DNA of 48,917 nucleotides from Colwellia sp. (GCA_002733765.1 NVWU01000015.1:1-48917); one strand, 5' to 3'. Counted from the stretch's first letter, positions 19,716 through 30,384 are shown. A program made the numbers and translations. The notes: generated from the sequence alone by a model not told the origin.

Positions 19716-21095
19716 CTACTGTCCTGCTATTTGCATTTCGTCAATAAGTATAGAGCCTGTAGCAATACTACCGTGCTTATCAATATCTGAGCCCACCGCA
19801 ATAATACCTTTAAACATTTTCGTTAAATTTCCGGCAATCGTAATTTCACTAACCGGGTATGCTAACTCACCATTTTCCACCCAAAAACCGGCGGCACCGC
19901 GAGAGTAATCACCATTAACCACATTAACACCTTGCCCCATCAATTCGGTGACGAGTAACCCGGTACCTAACGTTTTTAACATGGCATAAAAGTCGGCATT
20001 AACATCACCTTTAGTCTGAGAATTTTTATCCTTAACTAACCAGTTGTGAATACCACCCGCATGGCCAGTTGTCGTAAGTCCTAACTTGCGTGCTGAATAA
20101 CTTGTTAGTAAATAAGTTTGTAGGGCGCCATCAATGATAATATCTCGATTTTGAGTAAGTACGCCTTCACTATCAAAGGCACTACTTGCTAACGCTTTTT
20201 TGATATGTGGGCGCTCTTGAATAGTTAAAAATTCAGGGAATATATTTTTTCCAATCGCATCAAGTAAAAATGATGATTTACGATATAAGTTACCACCACT
20301 AATTGCGGCAATAAAATGTCCCCAAAGTGTATTAGCAATATCAGCGCGAAACAATACCGGTACTTTTCGGGTCGATAACTTTTGCGGGTTCAAACGAGAT
20401 ATAACCTCGCTAGCTGCCTTTTTTCCTATACTAATACCACTATCTAATAGCGTAAAATCACGATTAACGTCATAAGCATAATCACGCTGCATTTCATCAT
20501 CACTACCCGCAATAACCACACAACTTAAACTATGGCGAGAGCTTGGATAACCTACTAGCTGTCCATTACTATTACCGTAAACTTTAAAACCTGAAAAACA
20601 ATCTAAGCTAGCGCCATCTGAATTAGTAATACGGCTATCACTGTCTAATGCGCTTTGCTCACATTCTTTGGCTATTTCTATCGCTTGTTCAGTACTAAGT
20701 TCTTTAGGATGATATAAATCTAGATCAAGTGGTTGCATCGCTAATAATTCTTTATCAGCCAAACCTGAACAATCATCAACTGAGGTGTACTTGGCAATAT
20801 TTACTGCCGCTTCTACCGCTTGAGCAAGTGCTTTTTCTGATAAATCAGCCGTCGAGGCACTACCTTTTCGTCCTTGTTGATAAACCGTAATACCTAAAGC
20901 CCCGTCGTTGGTAAATTCAACATTCTCTACTTCACCAAGGCGAGTACCTACACTCAAGCCTTGTTGGCGACTCATGGCTACTTCTGCACCATCGGCCCCT
21001 AATGATTTAGCTAATTCAAGTACTTGCGCAACTCTTGCTTTTACTTGGTCAAGTTGTTCGATCAATGGATCATTAAATTGTTTTATTTGGCTCAT
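19716..21095 (-). CDS. pmbA: metalloprotease subunit PmbA/TldE
   Basis: TldE partners TldD in a peptidase that trims unfolded peptides and matures modified peptides such as microcin B17. The 459-aa protein has PmbA/TldD family features: an N-terminal A-K-S-L-G-A-D-G-A-E-V, R-K-V-P-V-L-F-x-x-x, and the C-terminal N-G-D-Y-S-R-G-A-A-G-F-W-V-E-N-G-E motif. No HExxxH motif occurs, as expected for the non-catalytic E subunit. It is convergent with mgtE and divergent from darP; tldD lies just beyond darP, so the two partners are near neighbours. Confidence 0.95.
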   Translation of the reverse strand: MSQIKQFNDPLIEQLDQVKARVAQVLELAKSLGADGAEVAMSRQQGLSVGTRLGEVENVEFTNDGALGITVYQQGRKGSASTADLSEKALAQAVEAAVNIAKYTSVDDCSGLADKELLAMQPLDLDLYHPKELSTEQAIEIAKECEQSALDSDSRITNSDGASLDCFSGFKVYGNSNGQLVGYPSSRHSLSCVVIAGSDDEMQRDYAYDVNRDFTLLDSGISIGKKAASEVISRLNPQKLSTRKVPVLFRADIANTLWGHFIAAISGGNLYRKSSFLLDAIGKNIFPEFLTIQERPHIKKALASSAFDSEGVLTQNRDIIIDGALQTYLLTSYSARKLGLTTTGHAGGIHNWLVKDKNSQTKGDVNADFYAMLKTLGTGLLVTELMGQGVNVVNGDYSRGAAGFWVENGELAYPVSEITIAGNLTKMFKGIIAVGSDIDKHGSIATGSILIDEMQIAGQ

Positions 21096-21191
21096 AGTTT
21101 TTTGTCTACTTCAGCTTTTAAAATATCAACTTTATTAATTTTTACGTATAATGAAGACATTAATTTAAATTAACTTATATTAACAACTATT

Positions 21192-21704
21192 ATGCCCCAG
21201 TCAGCCAACGATATCGACGAATTCGAAGAAGAATTAAAAAGTAAAACCGAAATTAAAAAAGAAATGCATCAATTGCAAGATTTTGGTCAAAAATTAGTAG
21301 AAATGTCTAAACATCAGCGTAGTCGCTTACCACTATCTGAAGAATTAAAATACGCGATGATTGTGGCTGATAAAATTAGAAATAAAAATGAAGCACTACG
21401 TCGTCATATCCGCCATATAGCCAAGATATTATTAGAAACTGATTTAGCGCCCATTTATCAAGCTATCGATGTGATGGCAAATAAGCATCAACAAGAAACT
21501 GCTAAATTTTTACGCTTAGAAGGCTTAAGAGATGAGTTGATTGAGCAAGGTAATGACGCGGTAGAAGCTTTATTAGCTGAGTTTACCAAGATGGAGCGAC
21601 AAAAACTTAAGCAGCTAGTTCGTCATGCCGCTAAAGAGAAAAAAGCAGAAAAAATAGGTAAGCATTACCGTAATTTATTTACTTACCTGAAAGAGAATAG
21701 TTAG
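21192..21704 (+). CDS. darP: ribosome biogenesis factor DarP (YjgA)
   Basis: DarP (YjgA, DUF615) binds late 50S assembly intermediates. The 170-aa protein is highly charged and alpha-helical, with the family pattern S-K-T-E-I-K-K-E-M-H-x-L-Q and the conserved C-terminal R-Q-K-L-K-Q-L-V-R-H-A-A-K-E. Length is close to the E. coli protein (183 aa). It lies between pmbA and tldD, its usual gammaproteobacterial neighbours. Confidence 0.93.
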   Translation: MPQSANDIDEFEEELKSKTEIKKEMHQLQDFGQKLVEMSKHQRSRLPLSEELKYAMIVADKIRNKNEALRRHIRHIAKILLETDLAPIYQAIDVMANKHQQETAKFLRLEGLRDELIEQGNDAVEALLAEFTKMERQKLKQLVRHAAKEKKAEKIGKHYRNLFTYLKENS

Positions 21705-21813
21705 AGAGTAGTCACTAAGAAACGGTAGCGAGTCGCGAAAAACCCGGATTATCAACAGTTTGTCTTCGACATTCGCCACCAATAATTATCCACTAAATAA
21801 AGTAGAGAATTTT

Positions 21814-23268
21814 CTATTGCGTTCCCCCAATGGTCATTTCATCAATTTTCAATGTTGGTTGGCCAACACCAACAGGCACGCTTTGACCATCTTTACCACA
21901 CACGCCAACACCAGCATCTAATTTTAGATCATTACCCACCATAGAAACTTTTTTCATTGCCTCAGGACCACTGCCTATTAAGGTAGCGCCTTTAATAGGT
22001 GTGGTAATTTCACCATTTTCAATCAAATAAGCCTCTGAACTAGTAAAAACAAATTTTCCCGACGTAATGTCTACTTGTCCACCAGCAAAATTTGGTGCAT
22101 ATATACCTTTTTTCACCGACTTAATAATATCTTCAGGACTAGACTCACCTGCAAGCATGTAAGTATTGGTCATACGCGGCATAGGTAAATGAGCATAAGA
22201 TTCACGACGACCATTACCTGTTGGTTTAACGCCCATTAATTCCGCATTATGCTTATCTTGCATATAACCTTTTAAAATTCCCTTTTCAATTAATACGTTA
22301 TATTGCCCCGGTGTACCTTCATCATCAATACTAACCGAGCCTCTACGATTTACCATGGTGCCATCATCAACAATAGTGCAAAGTGTTGACGCAACTTGTT
22401 GACCAATTTTTCCTGAAAAAGCCGATGAACCTTTACGATTAAAGTCCCCCTCTAAGCCATGACCTACCGCTTCATGTAATAGTACACCAGGCCAACCAGC
22501 ACCGAGTACTACCGGAAAAGTTCCTGCAGGGGCATCAATGGCCACTAAATTAACCAAGGCTTGACGCACCGCTTCTTCAGCATAAGCTAAATAACGAAAT
22601 TTGTTTTGTCCAGAGCCATTATTTTCTAATTCAAAGAAATAACTATAATCCGTTCTAGCCCCGCCACCAGCACTTGCACGTTCACGTTTACCGTTTTCTT
22701 CCACTAATACAGAGCAGTTCAACCGCACTAAAGGTCGAATATCTGTGCCGTATGTGCCATCACTAGCCGCGACTAATATTTTTTCATGTACACCCGATAA
22801 GCTAACAATAACCTGACTTACTCGACTATCTACTTGTCTAGCATGTGCCTCAACTTGATGTAATAAATCAATTTTTTGTTCTTGTGTTAAACTACCAAGT
22901 GGTTCAACTGTTTGATAAATTTTAATCGGTGACTGGCGTTTAAATGCCTGAACTTGTGCGCCTTTACCACTGTCAGCGATACCTTTGGCAGCATCGGCCG
23001 CTTGCTGAAGTGCTAATGGAGAAATATCATCAGAGTAAGCAAAACCAGTTTTTTCGCCAGAAATGGCGCGTACACCAACCCCTCGCTCCATGTTATATGA
23101 ACCTTCTTTAACAATACCATCTTCAAGCATCCAAGATTCATGCTGGCTAGACTGAAAATATAAATCAGCAAAATTTACTTGTCTCCCCATCATACTATTT
23201 AATGTTTTAAATAAAATAGCATCATCGATGTGGCTATCGGTTAACAGGGCTTGCTCAACATTATTCAT
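21814..23268 (-). CDS. tldD: metalloprotease TldD
   Basis: Catalytic subunit of the TldDE zinc protease. The H-E-A-V-G-H motif (HExxxH) sits in [14 protein letters not shown] near residue 265, and the second-half [10 protein letters not shown] and E-G-T-P-G-Q-Y motifs are present. Length 484 aa (E. coli 481). Its position downstream of yhdP and the nitrilase-family gene follows the E. coli mre-rng-yhdP-tldD order, with one extra gene inserted. A palindromic repeat lies in the 63-bp gap upstream. Confidence 0.96.
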   Translation of the reverse strand: MNNVEQALLTDSHIDDAILFKTLNSMMGRQVNFADLYFQSSQHESWMLEDGIVKEGSYNMERGVGVRAISGEKTGFAYSDDISPLALQQAADAAKGIADSGKGAQVQAFKRQSPIKIYQTVEPLGSLTQEQKIDLLHQVEAHARQVDSRVSQVIVSLSGVHEKILVAASDGTYGTDIRPLVRLNCSVLVEENGKRERASAGGGARTDYSYFFELENNGSGQNKFRYLAYAEEAVRQALVNLVAIDAPAGTFPVVLGAGWPGVLLHEAVGHGLEGDFNRKGSSAFSGKIGQQVASTLCTIVDDGTMVNRRGSVSIDDEGTPGQYNVLIEKGILKGYMQDKHNAELMGVKPTGNGRRESYAHLPMPRMTNTYMLAGESSPEDIIKSVKKGIYAPNFAGGQVDITSGKFVFTSSEAYLIENGEITTPIKGATLIGSGPEAMKKVSMVGNDLKLDAGVGVCGKDGQSVPVGVGQPTLKIDEMTIGGTQ

Positions 23269-23307
23269 TTAACACTCGATTTTTAATTGGATTGTAAAGT
23301 AGGCTTT

Positions 23308-23355
23308 ATATCAATTGAAATAATGAATTGACTAACTCATTATTTCATTTGGTAT
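23308..23355. repeat. palindromic repeat shared with the element at 38195-38471
   Basis: Left arm 23308-23329 and right arm 23334-23355 form an inverted repeat of about 22 bp each with three mismatches and a 4-nt gap. The arms are variants of ATATCAAWTGAAATAATGA. The right arm overlaps the last eight codons of the nitrilase gene (I-P-N-E-I-M-S-stop). The same motif forms the ends of the 277-bp element at 38195-38471. It may be a minimal or internally deleted copy of that repeat family. Confidence 0.7.
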
Positions 23356-24162
23356 CAATGGCATACTTGTTCGTATTCTCTGTATTTCTGAGGGGATATA
23401 TTCACTCGTGATAATTCCTTCCCCTTGATCAAGACAGGCTAATATTTCACCCCAAGGGCTAATGATCATTGAATGCCCCCAGGTTTCTCGACCGTTAGCA
23501 TGCACACCTTCTTGTCCCGCAGCAATAATGTAAACTTGGTTTTCAATCGCTCTTGCTTGCAACAATGTTTGCCAATGTGCTTTGCCTGTTACACGGGTAA
23601 ATGCGCTAGGTACGGTAATAATATCTGCACCTAGCTCACTAAGCTTTTGATACAAAGAAGGAAATCTGAGATCAAAACATACCGACAAACCAATATTCGC
23701 TAATGGTGTTTTTGCTATGCAAACCTTGTTACCCGCTTGAGTATAACGAGATTCACAATAGGTTTTGGCATTGTCGGCAACATTGACATCAAACAAATGA
23801 ATTTTATCATACCGAGTAATAAGTTCACCACGTGAATTAAAAGCACAGCTAGTATTGGTAAATTTATCTCCACCTTCTGCGATGATAGGAATAGTGCCAC
23901 CAATAAGGGTAACGTTATATTGCTTGGCTAACCGACTTAAAGCTAATTGTAGCTCATTATTACTTTTTGCTTGTTGGGCAAGTGATAATTGTGCCTGATC
24001 ACTAACACCAAAAAATAAACAACATTCTGGCAGCACGACAATATGCTCAACTTCTGCGTTATTTTCTAGCTCTATTAATTTTGCTAACTGATTAGCGATA
24101 GCATGAATATTTTGCTCAACATTTGGGGTAGATCTAAGTTGAATAGCACTGAGTTTAACCAT
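23332..24162 (-). CDS. carbon-nitrogen hydrolase (nitrilase/NIT1-type amidase)
   Basis: Cytoplasmic amidase of the nitrilase superfamily, probably the deaminated-glutathione amidase type (Nit1/YbeM-like) that repairs transaminase by-products. The catalytic triad is visible: Glu in V-V-L-P-E, Lys in Y-D-K-I-H-L-F-D-V, and Cys in L-S-V-C-F-D-L-R-F-P. I take the ATG at 24162 (276 aa), which overlaps the yhdP stop by 8 nt; the longer frame to 24255 is only yhdP coding DNA read in another frame. Its C-terminal codons form one arm of a palindromic repeat. Substrate is inferred from family, not shown. Confidence 0.9.
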   Translation of the reverse strand: MVKLSAIQLRSTPNVEQNIHAIANQLAKLIELENNAEVEHIVVLPECCLFFGVSDQAQLSLAQQAKSNNELQLALSRLAKQYNVTLIGGTIPIIAEGGDKFTNTSCAFNSRGELITRYDKIHLFDVNVADNAKTYCESRYTQAGNKVCIAKTPLANIGLSVCFDLRFPSLYQKLSELGADIITVPSAFTRVTGKAHWQTLLQARAIENQVYIIAAGQEGVHANGRETWGHSMIISPWGEILACLDQGEGIITSEYIPSEIQRIRTSMPLIPNEIMS

Positions 24163-27100
24163 TATTTTGGTCACCTTGGTGATTATTTTGTTTAAAAAAC
24201 TGCTGCTCATCGGCTTTAAATTTATTATATTGCAAAGGTGGTGAATATTGCTCAATTATTTTCTTATTCACCTTATCGGCTTCTTGGGTATTCTGTTGTT
24301 CAACACCATTTGTTTCCACATTATCAACAAACATGGGTGGCGTAGAACGACCAACACTGACATCTTTGTTTTTCCGATTAACTTCTCTAAAATTCGGTGC
24401 ACTAACACTACCAGTAAGCTCAAAATTAAACTCAGAAACAACTTGAGAAGTTATCACTTGATCAATGGCCACGCCAGCTAAAAACACCACAGGATTGAGT
24501 GTCGCGATCCAAGCTAATACAGGTAAACTCGACGTAAGATTTGGCTTATACGACATTTTATAATCAAGGGCATTGGTAACAAAGCTGGTATTGCCTTTAA
24601 TATATAAGTTACCTGCAGTGCCGTTCATACGGGTATTATCTGTATATAACACCCCCTCTTCTATATGATAATCGCCTTTTATGTTTTTATAAAACATACC
24701 ATCACTAAAAATATCACGAAAATCTAAGGTTAATTTTCTGACAATAGACTGTAAACTTAACACCGAAAAAATACGTGCTTTGTCACTAACTTCAGCTAAA
24801 TAGCCATCATCAATACGGGCTTTAATTTCACCATTTAGGTTGGTAAAACTAAAGTCATGTGGACCACCTAACCAATTAAGATCAACGTCTAACGTACCAC
24901 CACTATCACGAATAATAGAGCCATAACCTAATTGTTCTAATTCATATTCAATATCTTTTAACGCCAATTTCCCAGTAATACTGGTAATGTTTACTTTATC
25001 ATTTTGTTGCCATTGCCCCGATAGACTGAATTGAGCTTGTTCACGTTTGGCATTGAAGTGTTCAATTGCAATAATATCTTGCCCTCGGCGCGATACGGAT
25101 AAGTTAACTTCTCCTAGATTTAATTCATTAATTTGACAGCGATCACAATGCAAACTAATTTTAGGTACATAATCAAACACACTATCATCGGTTAATGATG
25201 AAGTAATAGCACCTTGCGTATCCACCGCTATTTCTTTGTCAATATGGGTTGTTAAATGGATAAAATCAGCATCAATATCGATTCCTTGTTCTAGCCAATT
25301 TGGATAAAACTTAACTCGACTGCGCGTCTCTTTCGCATTGAGTTGTAAAAGCCACCAATGCTCTTTATCTAATAAGTTAAAAGAAACATTATTTAAGGTT
25401 TGTCCTAAAAGATCTAATTGAGTAATGGTGCCTCGAATACGTTCAGGTGTTGAAAACAAAGAAGGTGAATTATCTACAGGCCCGGTGGTGATTTTAGACT
25501 CACTAATGGCAGAAACAGTCTCAATAATATCGCTAATCAAAGGTTGCCAGACCGTAAAATCTGCTTGTGCAAGTTTAGTGGTAATATGAAAACCATCCAT
25601 AGGCAGAAGCATTTGTTCATTACCTAATACGATATGAGCACGAGAAAAATGACTAGAATTATGCTCTAACAGACCAAAAAATCTTAATTGTTCGCCATAA
25701 TAGGCGTTAAAAGTTGATTGCTCTAGCTGACCAATAACGGCAATTTTTAACGGTACTTTTACTTGCTGAACTTTATTATATGGTTGTGGAAGATTAAGCT
25801 GTAATTGCTCTAAGTTTGAGTCAATAGTAAATTGATATGAAAAATCACCGTTATGGTGTTGATATAGTGATAAGTCACCTTGAAACTGTAATTGACCATC
25901 AAAATATTTTTTCAAACGCGGTGTAATATATTGCTGCCAATCGTCGGCCTGCCAATCAGCCGTTATAACAATATTGGTATCGTAGTAATCGGTTTTATCT
26001 AACCCCTTTACCACTAATTTCAACGGTAAACCTTGCCAGTTTAGTGACAAGTTTTCAGTCAATAACTTTTCATTCTCAAAGCTAAGTTGACCATACACTT
26101 GACTAAAATTCATTCGCGGTGTTTGCAGAGCAATGTTATTATCAACAAAGTTAATTAAACCACTCGCAAGTACTTTTTCCGTAGCATTCAACGGTAAGTT
26201 TAAATGGAATTCTCCATTAATATTACCACTCACTTGTAATTGTTCTAAAACATTACCGACACTAGATTTTAATGGGCTTTGAGCCATTAACTCTGTAACC
26301 AGACTTGCCTGAAATGGCTTAATCAACGTATCTAACACCAGTATCCGTTCATTAGCTAAATCATCAATAGCAGCCTGCACGCCAGCTACATCAAGCCCGA
26401 CTAAGCTTCCTGAACGACCAGTAACGAGCATACTATTATTAGTGAAATTCAAATTTGCTGAAAAGGATGTTATTGCCGGCCACTGATCATCAAATTCAAA
26501 AGTAGCATTTTCTAATTCCGCATCGACAACAAAAATACCCTCATGATTATTAAAAGGAAAGCTAGCCAAAGGCCCGTTGAATAATACTTGTGCCTGCGTT
26601 ACTTTCCCACTAATTAAGGCATGATTAAGATAATCGACTAAATTACTACTCATCGACGTTAATGGGTAATAACTTCCTATTTTACTGATATCTACCTCGG
26701 TGATATTCGCTAATAATGACATACGAACATCCGTATTTTCCAATGATTCAATAGCTAAATCCGCGGTTAAATTCAGCTCACTTGAACTTAAGGCAACATT
26801 ATTAACTTCTAATGTCCAACCTTGTTCAACAAAAGATAAATCAACTGTCGCATTAAGTGATTGGTAAGGTATGGGTGCAACAAAATGTTGGTTAAAGTCT
26901 AATGCTCCTTCTATGGCAGCTAACTCAAGATGCAAATTTTGTTGAGTATAACTTAACTGCCCCGAAAGGTTTCTTATGCCGGGGATGCCTTTGCTGTACA
27001 GAGTTGAGGTGTTGGTGAATTTTGCTAATGCTTTTATTTCATTCTCTGTTTTTTTGAAATATATTTCATTTGCCTGACCACTAATTGCTAATTCAGACAA

Positions 27101-28222
27101 GCGGTCTCGCATGCCTTGAGTACTAATAAATAATGGTGACACTTGGCTAATTAACGCGAGATCAAAAGCCGATAAATAAATTGAAAAATCATCTGCTGTT
27201 TTATTCAGTTGTACAATATATTCTTGTTTTTCTTGTTTATTAAACTGCAATAAAAGCGGTGTACTAAAAAGTTTAAAGCTTTCTGCTTGTTTACCTTTAA
27301 CTAATAATAACTGTCCTTCACTTAGTGCTAAGTTATGCTCTTTACCTTCAGTTTGCCAACTGATAAGATTTTCATGCAAAGAAACCTGTAGTCGTTCAAT
27401 GCTACCTGTACTTACCTTTAACCAAGCAGAAAAACCAATATCCGCTTTAGTTTTATCATTATCAAGTACGAAAACACTATCAAGCCAAGGGGTAATATCA
27501 AGATGATTAGCTTCAACATATACTAAGCCTTTTAACTCATCAAACGAGGAACCGCTAATATCTATTTGTAAACTAAGGTTATTACTGCTTAGTTCATTAA
27601 CAATAATATTACCTTGCGCTTGATGCCTAGCGCCATCATTTAGCCAATGTAAATTATTAATATGAAAGCTACGTTCAAGCGACTCATTACGGATTGATAT
27701 TTGACTATTTTGTAAGGAAAAGCGATTGATTCGATTTAAAAAAATAGCTGAGATTTGCTGAAAATCATTCAATTCTTCTGTTACGTTAGCCGTTGGCTTG
27801 TTTGATATAGCATTGGGTTTGTTGTTATCCTGCGAACGCCATACAGCTTGATCAACATTGACTATCGCACCTTCTAGAATCACATTACTTGAGATCAATT
27901 GTTGAGTCGTTATTGTCGCCCAAAAATCGACCTGTATTTCTATATGTTCAATAGTGATATGAACATCTTCAGTATCCATTAAGGTCACTTGGTTAGCAAT
28001 CAGCGTTGGGCCAGAGCCTTGCCAACTCATGCCTAAGCTACCAATAACAATATTAATTTGATTGTTATTGTTTATATAATCTTGAAAGTCTTGACGATAA
28101 AGTTCAACATAAGGTAAGAGTAAACGAAAAGCGCTAATTACCACCGCCAAACATACCAGCATAATAGCGAGTATCTTATAAAAACGGTTTAACCAACGAT
28201 TAGAGACGCTTGCAATTGACAT
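24155..28222 (-). CDS. yhdP: AsmA-like phospholipid transport protein YhdP
   Basis: YhdP belongs to the AsmA-like bridge proteins (with TamB and YdbH) that span the periplasm and carry phospholipid to the outer membrane. The 1355-aa protein has one N-terminal transmembrane helix (residues 13-35, FYKILAIMLVCLAVVISAFR), long beta-rich DUF3971-type repeats, and an AsmA2-type C-terminal region (about 1150-1300) with F-S-V-L-S-L-Q-S-I-V-R-K-L-T-L-D-F. A polar Gln/Asn-rich tail follows. E. coli YhdP is 1266 aa. GGAAAG precedes the ATG by 9 nt. The Mla system in the same window moves phospholipid too, so lipid balance of the outer membrane is heavily represented here. Confidence 0.95.
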   Translation of the reverse strand: MSIASVSNRWLNRFYKILAIMLVCLAVVISAFRLLLPYVELYRQDFQDYINNNNQINIVIGSLGMSWQGSGPTLIANQVTLMDTEDVHITIEHIEIQVDFWATITTQQLISSNVILEGAIVNVDQAVWRSQDNNKPNAISNKPTANVTEELNDFQQISAIFLNRINRFSLQNSQISIRNESLERSFHINNLHWLNDGARHQAQGNIIVNELSSNNLSLQIDISGSSFDELKGLVYVEANHLDITPWLDSVFVLDNDKTKADIGFSAWLKVSTGSIERLQVSLHENLISWQTEGKEHNLALSEGQLLLVKGKQAESFKLFSTPLLLQFNKQEKQEYIVQLNKTADDFSIYLSAFDLALISQVSPLFISTQGMRDRLSELAISGQANEIYFKKTENEIKALAKFTNTSTLYSKGIPGIRNLSGQLSYTQQNLHLELAAIEGALDFNQHFVAPIPYQSLNATVDLSFVEQGWTLEVNNVALSSSELNLTADLAIESLENTDVRMSLLANITEVDISKIGSYYPLTSMSSNLVDYLNHALISGKVTQAQVLFNGPLASFPFNNHEGIFVVDAELENATFEFDDQWPAITSFSANLNFTNNSMLVTGRSGSLVGLDVAGVQAAIDDLANERILVLDTLIKPFQASLVTELMAQSPLKSSVGNVLEQLQVSGNINGEFHLNLPLNATEKVLASGLINFVDNNIALQTPRMNFSQVYGQLSFENEKLLTENLSLNWQGLPLKLVVKGLDKTDYYDTNIVITADWQADDWQQYITPRLKKYFDGQLQFQGDLSLYQHHNGDFSYQFTIDSNLEQLQLNLPQPYNKVQQVKVPLKIAVIGQLEQSTFNAYYGEQLRFFGLLEHNSSHFSRAHIVLGNEQMLLPMDGFHITTKLAQADFTVWQPLISDIIETVSAISESKITTGPVDNSPSLFSTPERIRGTITQLDLLGQTLNNVSFNLLDKEHWWLLQLNAKETRSRVKFYPNWLEQGIDIDADFIHLTTHIDKEIAVDTQGAITSSLTDDSVFDYVPKISLHCDRCQINELNLGEVNLSVSRRGQDIIAIEHFNAKREQAQFSLSGQWQQNDKVNITSITGKLALKDIEYELEQLGYGSIIRDSGGTLDVDLNWLGGPHDFSFTNLNGEIKARIDDGYLAEVSDKARIFSVLSLQSIVRKLTLDFRDIFSDGMFYKNIKGDYHIEEGVLYTDNTRMNGTAGNLYIKGNTSFVTNALDYKMSYKPNLTSSLPVLAWIATLNPVVFLAGVAIDQVITSQVVSEFNFELTGSVSAPNFREVNRKNKDVSVGRSTPPMFVDNVETNGVEQQNTQEADKVNKKIIEQYSPPLQYNKFKADEQQFFKQNNHQGDQNNG

Positions 28223-28257
28223 TTGTAATTACTTTCCTAAAAATATGCAGTGTTAAA

Positions 28258-29715
28258 CTACATCATCACCACATCAAATTGCTCTTGTGAATACATAGTT
28301 TCGGCTTTTACTTTTATTAATTTACCAATAAAGACTTCAACCTCGGCAAGGCTATGAAATTCATCATTGACAAGAAAGTCGCTAACCAAAGACGATGCAT
28401 AAACAATAAACGTATCCGCATCATGAGCGCGATTCACTCGCACAATTTCACGTAAAATTTCAAAACAAACAGTTTCTACTGTTTTGAGGTTACCGCGCCC
28501 AGTACAAATTGGGCATTCACCACACAGTACATGCTCTAAACTTTCACGAGTGCGCTTGCGCGTCATTTCCACTAAACCTAGTGAGGAAAAACCATGCACA
28601 CTAAATTTAACATTATCTCTAGACATAGCCATTTCTAAACTACTTAACACACGGCGCTTATGATCTTCATTTTTCATGTCAATAAAATCAACAATGATAA
28701 TGCCGCCTAAATTTCTTAATCTAAGCTGTCTAGCAATCGCTTGGGTTGCTTCAACATTAGTACTAAAAATAGTATCTTCAAGGTTACGATGACCAACAAA
28801 AGCACCAGTATTAATATCAATTGTAGTCATTGCTTCAGTTTGATCAATAATCAAATAACCACCAGACTTTAATTCAATTTTACGATGTAAAGCGCGCTGT
28901 ATTTCGACCTCAACTGAAAATAAATCAAAAATAGGTCGTTCTCCAGGATAGTATTCCATAACCTGTGTTAACTCAGGCACAAACTCTTCAGAAAAAATGA
29001 CTAATTGATCATAGGTAAGTTTAGAATCAATGCGAATACGTTCAAAGTCAACACCAACAAAATCCCTCAATACGCGCAAAGATAATGATAAATCTTGATA
29101 TAACGGTTTATTGATTTGTTTACGTTGTTTACGCTCTTGTACTTTTTTCCAAACACGGCGTAAAAACTCTGCATCGTGTTTTAGCTCTTGTTCACCTGCC
29201 CCTTCACCTGCCGTACGAACAATAAATCCTTGATGTTCATCACAATAAGGGTTAATAATCTCTTTTAAACGTTTACGCTCTTGTGGATCTTCAATACGCT
29301 GAGAAATTCCAGCATGAGTCGCATGTGGCATTAACACTAAGTAACGAGAGGCAATAGTAATATCAGTAGTTAAACGTGCACCTTTTGAACCAAGTGGATC
29401 TTTCACCACTTGTATCATAATACGTTGGCCTTCATGAACTAAGGCACGAATATCAGGAACTTGCTTCGTTTCCTCTTTTAAAATGAGTTTCGAATTAATG
29501 TCTGATGCATGGAGAAAAGCAGCTTTATCTAATCCAATATCAATAAAAGCGGCTTGCATACCAGGTAATACTCGAATAACTTTACCCAAATATATGTTTC
29601 CTACAATGCCACGTTTCGCTTCACGCTCAATATGAACTTCTTGTAAAGAGCCATGCTCGATTAAAGCGACCCGTGTTTCAGTAGGAGTTACATTGATTAA
29701 TAGTTCACTGCTCAT
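28258..29715 (-). CDS. rng: ribonuclease G
   Basis: Endoribonuclease that matures the 16S rRNA 5' end and decays mRNAs. The 485-aa protein has the S1 domain (residues about 38-128; G-N-I-Y-L-G-K-V, A-A-F-I-D-I-G), the DNase I-like domain with catalytic Asp in T-I-D-I-N-T-G and I-I-V-D-F-I-D-M, and the Zn-link C-P-I-C within C-G-E-C-P-I-C-T-G-R-G. It lacks the long C-terminal scaffold of RNase E, so it is RNase G. It stands between maf and yhdP as in E. coli. Confidence 0.97.
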   Translation of the reverse strand: MSSELLINVTPTETRVALIEHGSLQEVHIEREAKRGIVGNIYLGKVIRVLPGMQAAFIDIGLDKAAFLHASDINSKLILKEETKQVPDIRALVHEGQRIMIQVVKDPLGSKGARLTTDITIASRYLVLMPHATHAGISQRIEDPQERKRLKEIINPYCDEHQGFIVRTAGEGAGEQELKHDAEFLRRVWKKVQERKQRKQINKPLYQDLSLSLRVLRDFVGVDFERIRIDSKLTYDQLVIFSEEFVPELTQVMEYYPGERPIFDLFSVEVEIQRALHRKIELKSGGYLIIDQTEAMTTIDINTGAFVGHRNLEDTIFSTNVEATQAIARQLRLRNLGGIIIVDFIDMKNEDHKRRVLSSLEMAMSRDNVKFSVHGFSSLGLVEMTRKRTRESLEHVLCGECPICTGRGNLKTVETVCFEILREIVRVNRAHDADTFIVYASSLVSDFLVNDEFHSLAEVEVFIGKLIKVKAETMYSQEQFDVVMM

Positions 29716-29766
29716 ATTACTTTTGATCCTTACTATTTTTCATGCCGTATGGTATTTAGCTACTAG

Positions 29767-30384
29767 TTAACTATTATCTTGAATAGTCGTTGGTAAGCCT
29801 GATTTAGCTAATAACTGTGCTGTTTCATATAAAGGCAAACCAACCACAGCAGAATAACTACCATTAATTGTAGTGACAAATTGGCCACCTATTCCTTGAA
29901 TGGCATATGAGCCAGCTTTATCACAGGGTTCACCTGTTTGCCAATAGCGTGTTATTTCACTTAACGTTAACGCTTTAAAATGTACTTGTGTTTCAATTAT
30001 CTGACTCTGCATATCAACTGCATCTACAGCCTCATAACCAACTACCGCAATAGCGGTTAATACTTGATGCTGGTTATTTTCAAGGCGCAATAGTGCTTCA
30101 ATACACTCAGCTTCATTTGCTGGTTTGCCTAGTACAATGCCATCAATAACTACACAAGTATCAGCGCCTAACACTAACGATTGCTTTTGTTGTTCGTGCG
30201 CTAAGCGATGAAAAATAGCAAGCGCTTTTTCTTGCGCCAATCGTAATACATAATCTTTAGCACTTTCATGATCACATACCGATTCATCAATGTCTGCCAC
30301 TAACGTGCTAAATTGATAGCCTAATTGCCCTAAGAGCATTTTTCGTCTAGGTGACTGCGAAGCAAGAATAAGTTGTTTCATCAT
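29767..30384 (-). CDS. maf: Maf/YhdE family nucleotide pyrophosphatase
   Basis: Maf proteins hydrolyse non-canonical or excess nucleoside triphosphates (the YhdE type acts on dTTP/UTP in E. coli). The 205-aa protein shows L-A-S-Q-S-P-R-R-K-M-L-L near the start, L-G-A-D-T-C-V-V, and K-A-G-S-Y-A-I-Q-G-I-G-G. I chose the ATG at 30384 because GGGA lies six nt upstream; the next ATG (30381) is equally possible. The longer frame to 30462 reaches into mreD and is not used. It sits between mreD and rng. Confidence 0.94.
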   Translation of the reverse strand: MMKQLILASQSPRRKMLLGQLGYQFSTLVADIDESVCDHESAKDYVLRLAQEKALAIFHRLAHEQQKQSLVLGADTCVVIDGIVLGKPANEAECIEALLRLENNQHQVLTAIAVVGYEAVDAVDMQSQIIETQVHFKALTLSEITRYWQTGEPCDKAGSYAIQGIGGQFVTTINGSYSAVVGLPLYETAQLLAKSGLPTTIQDNS

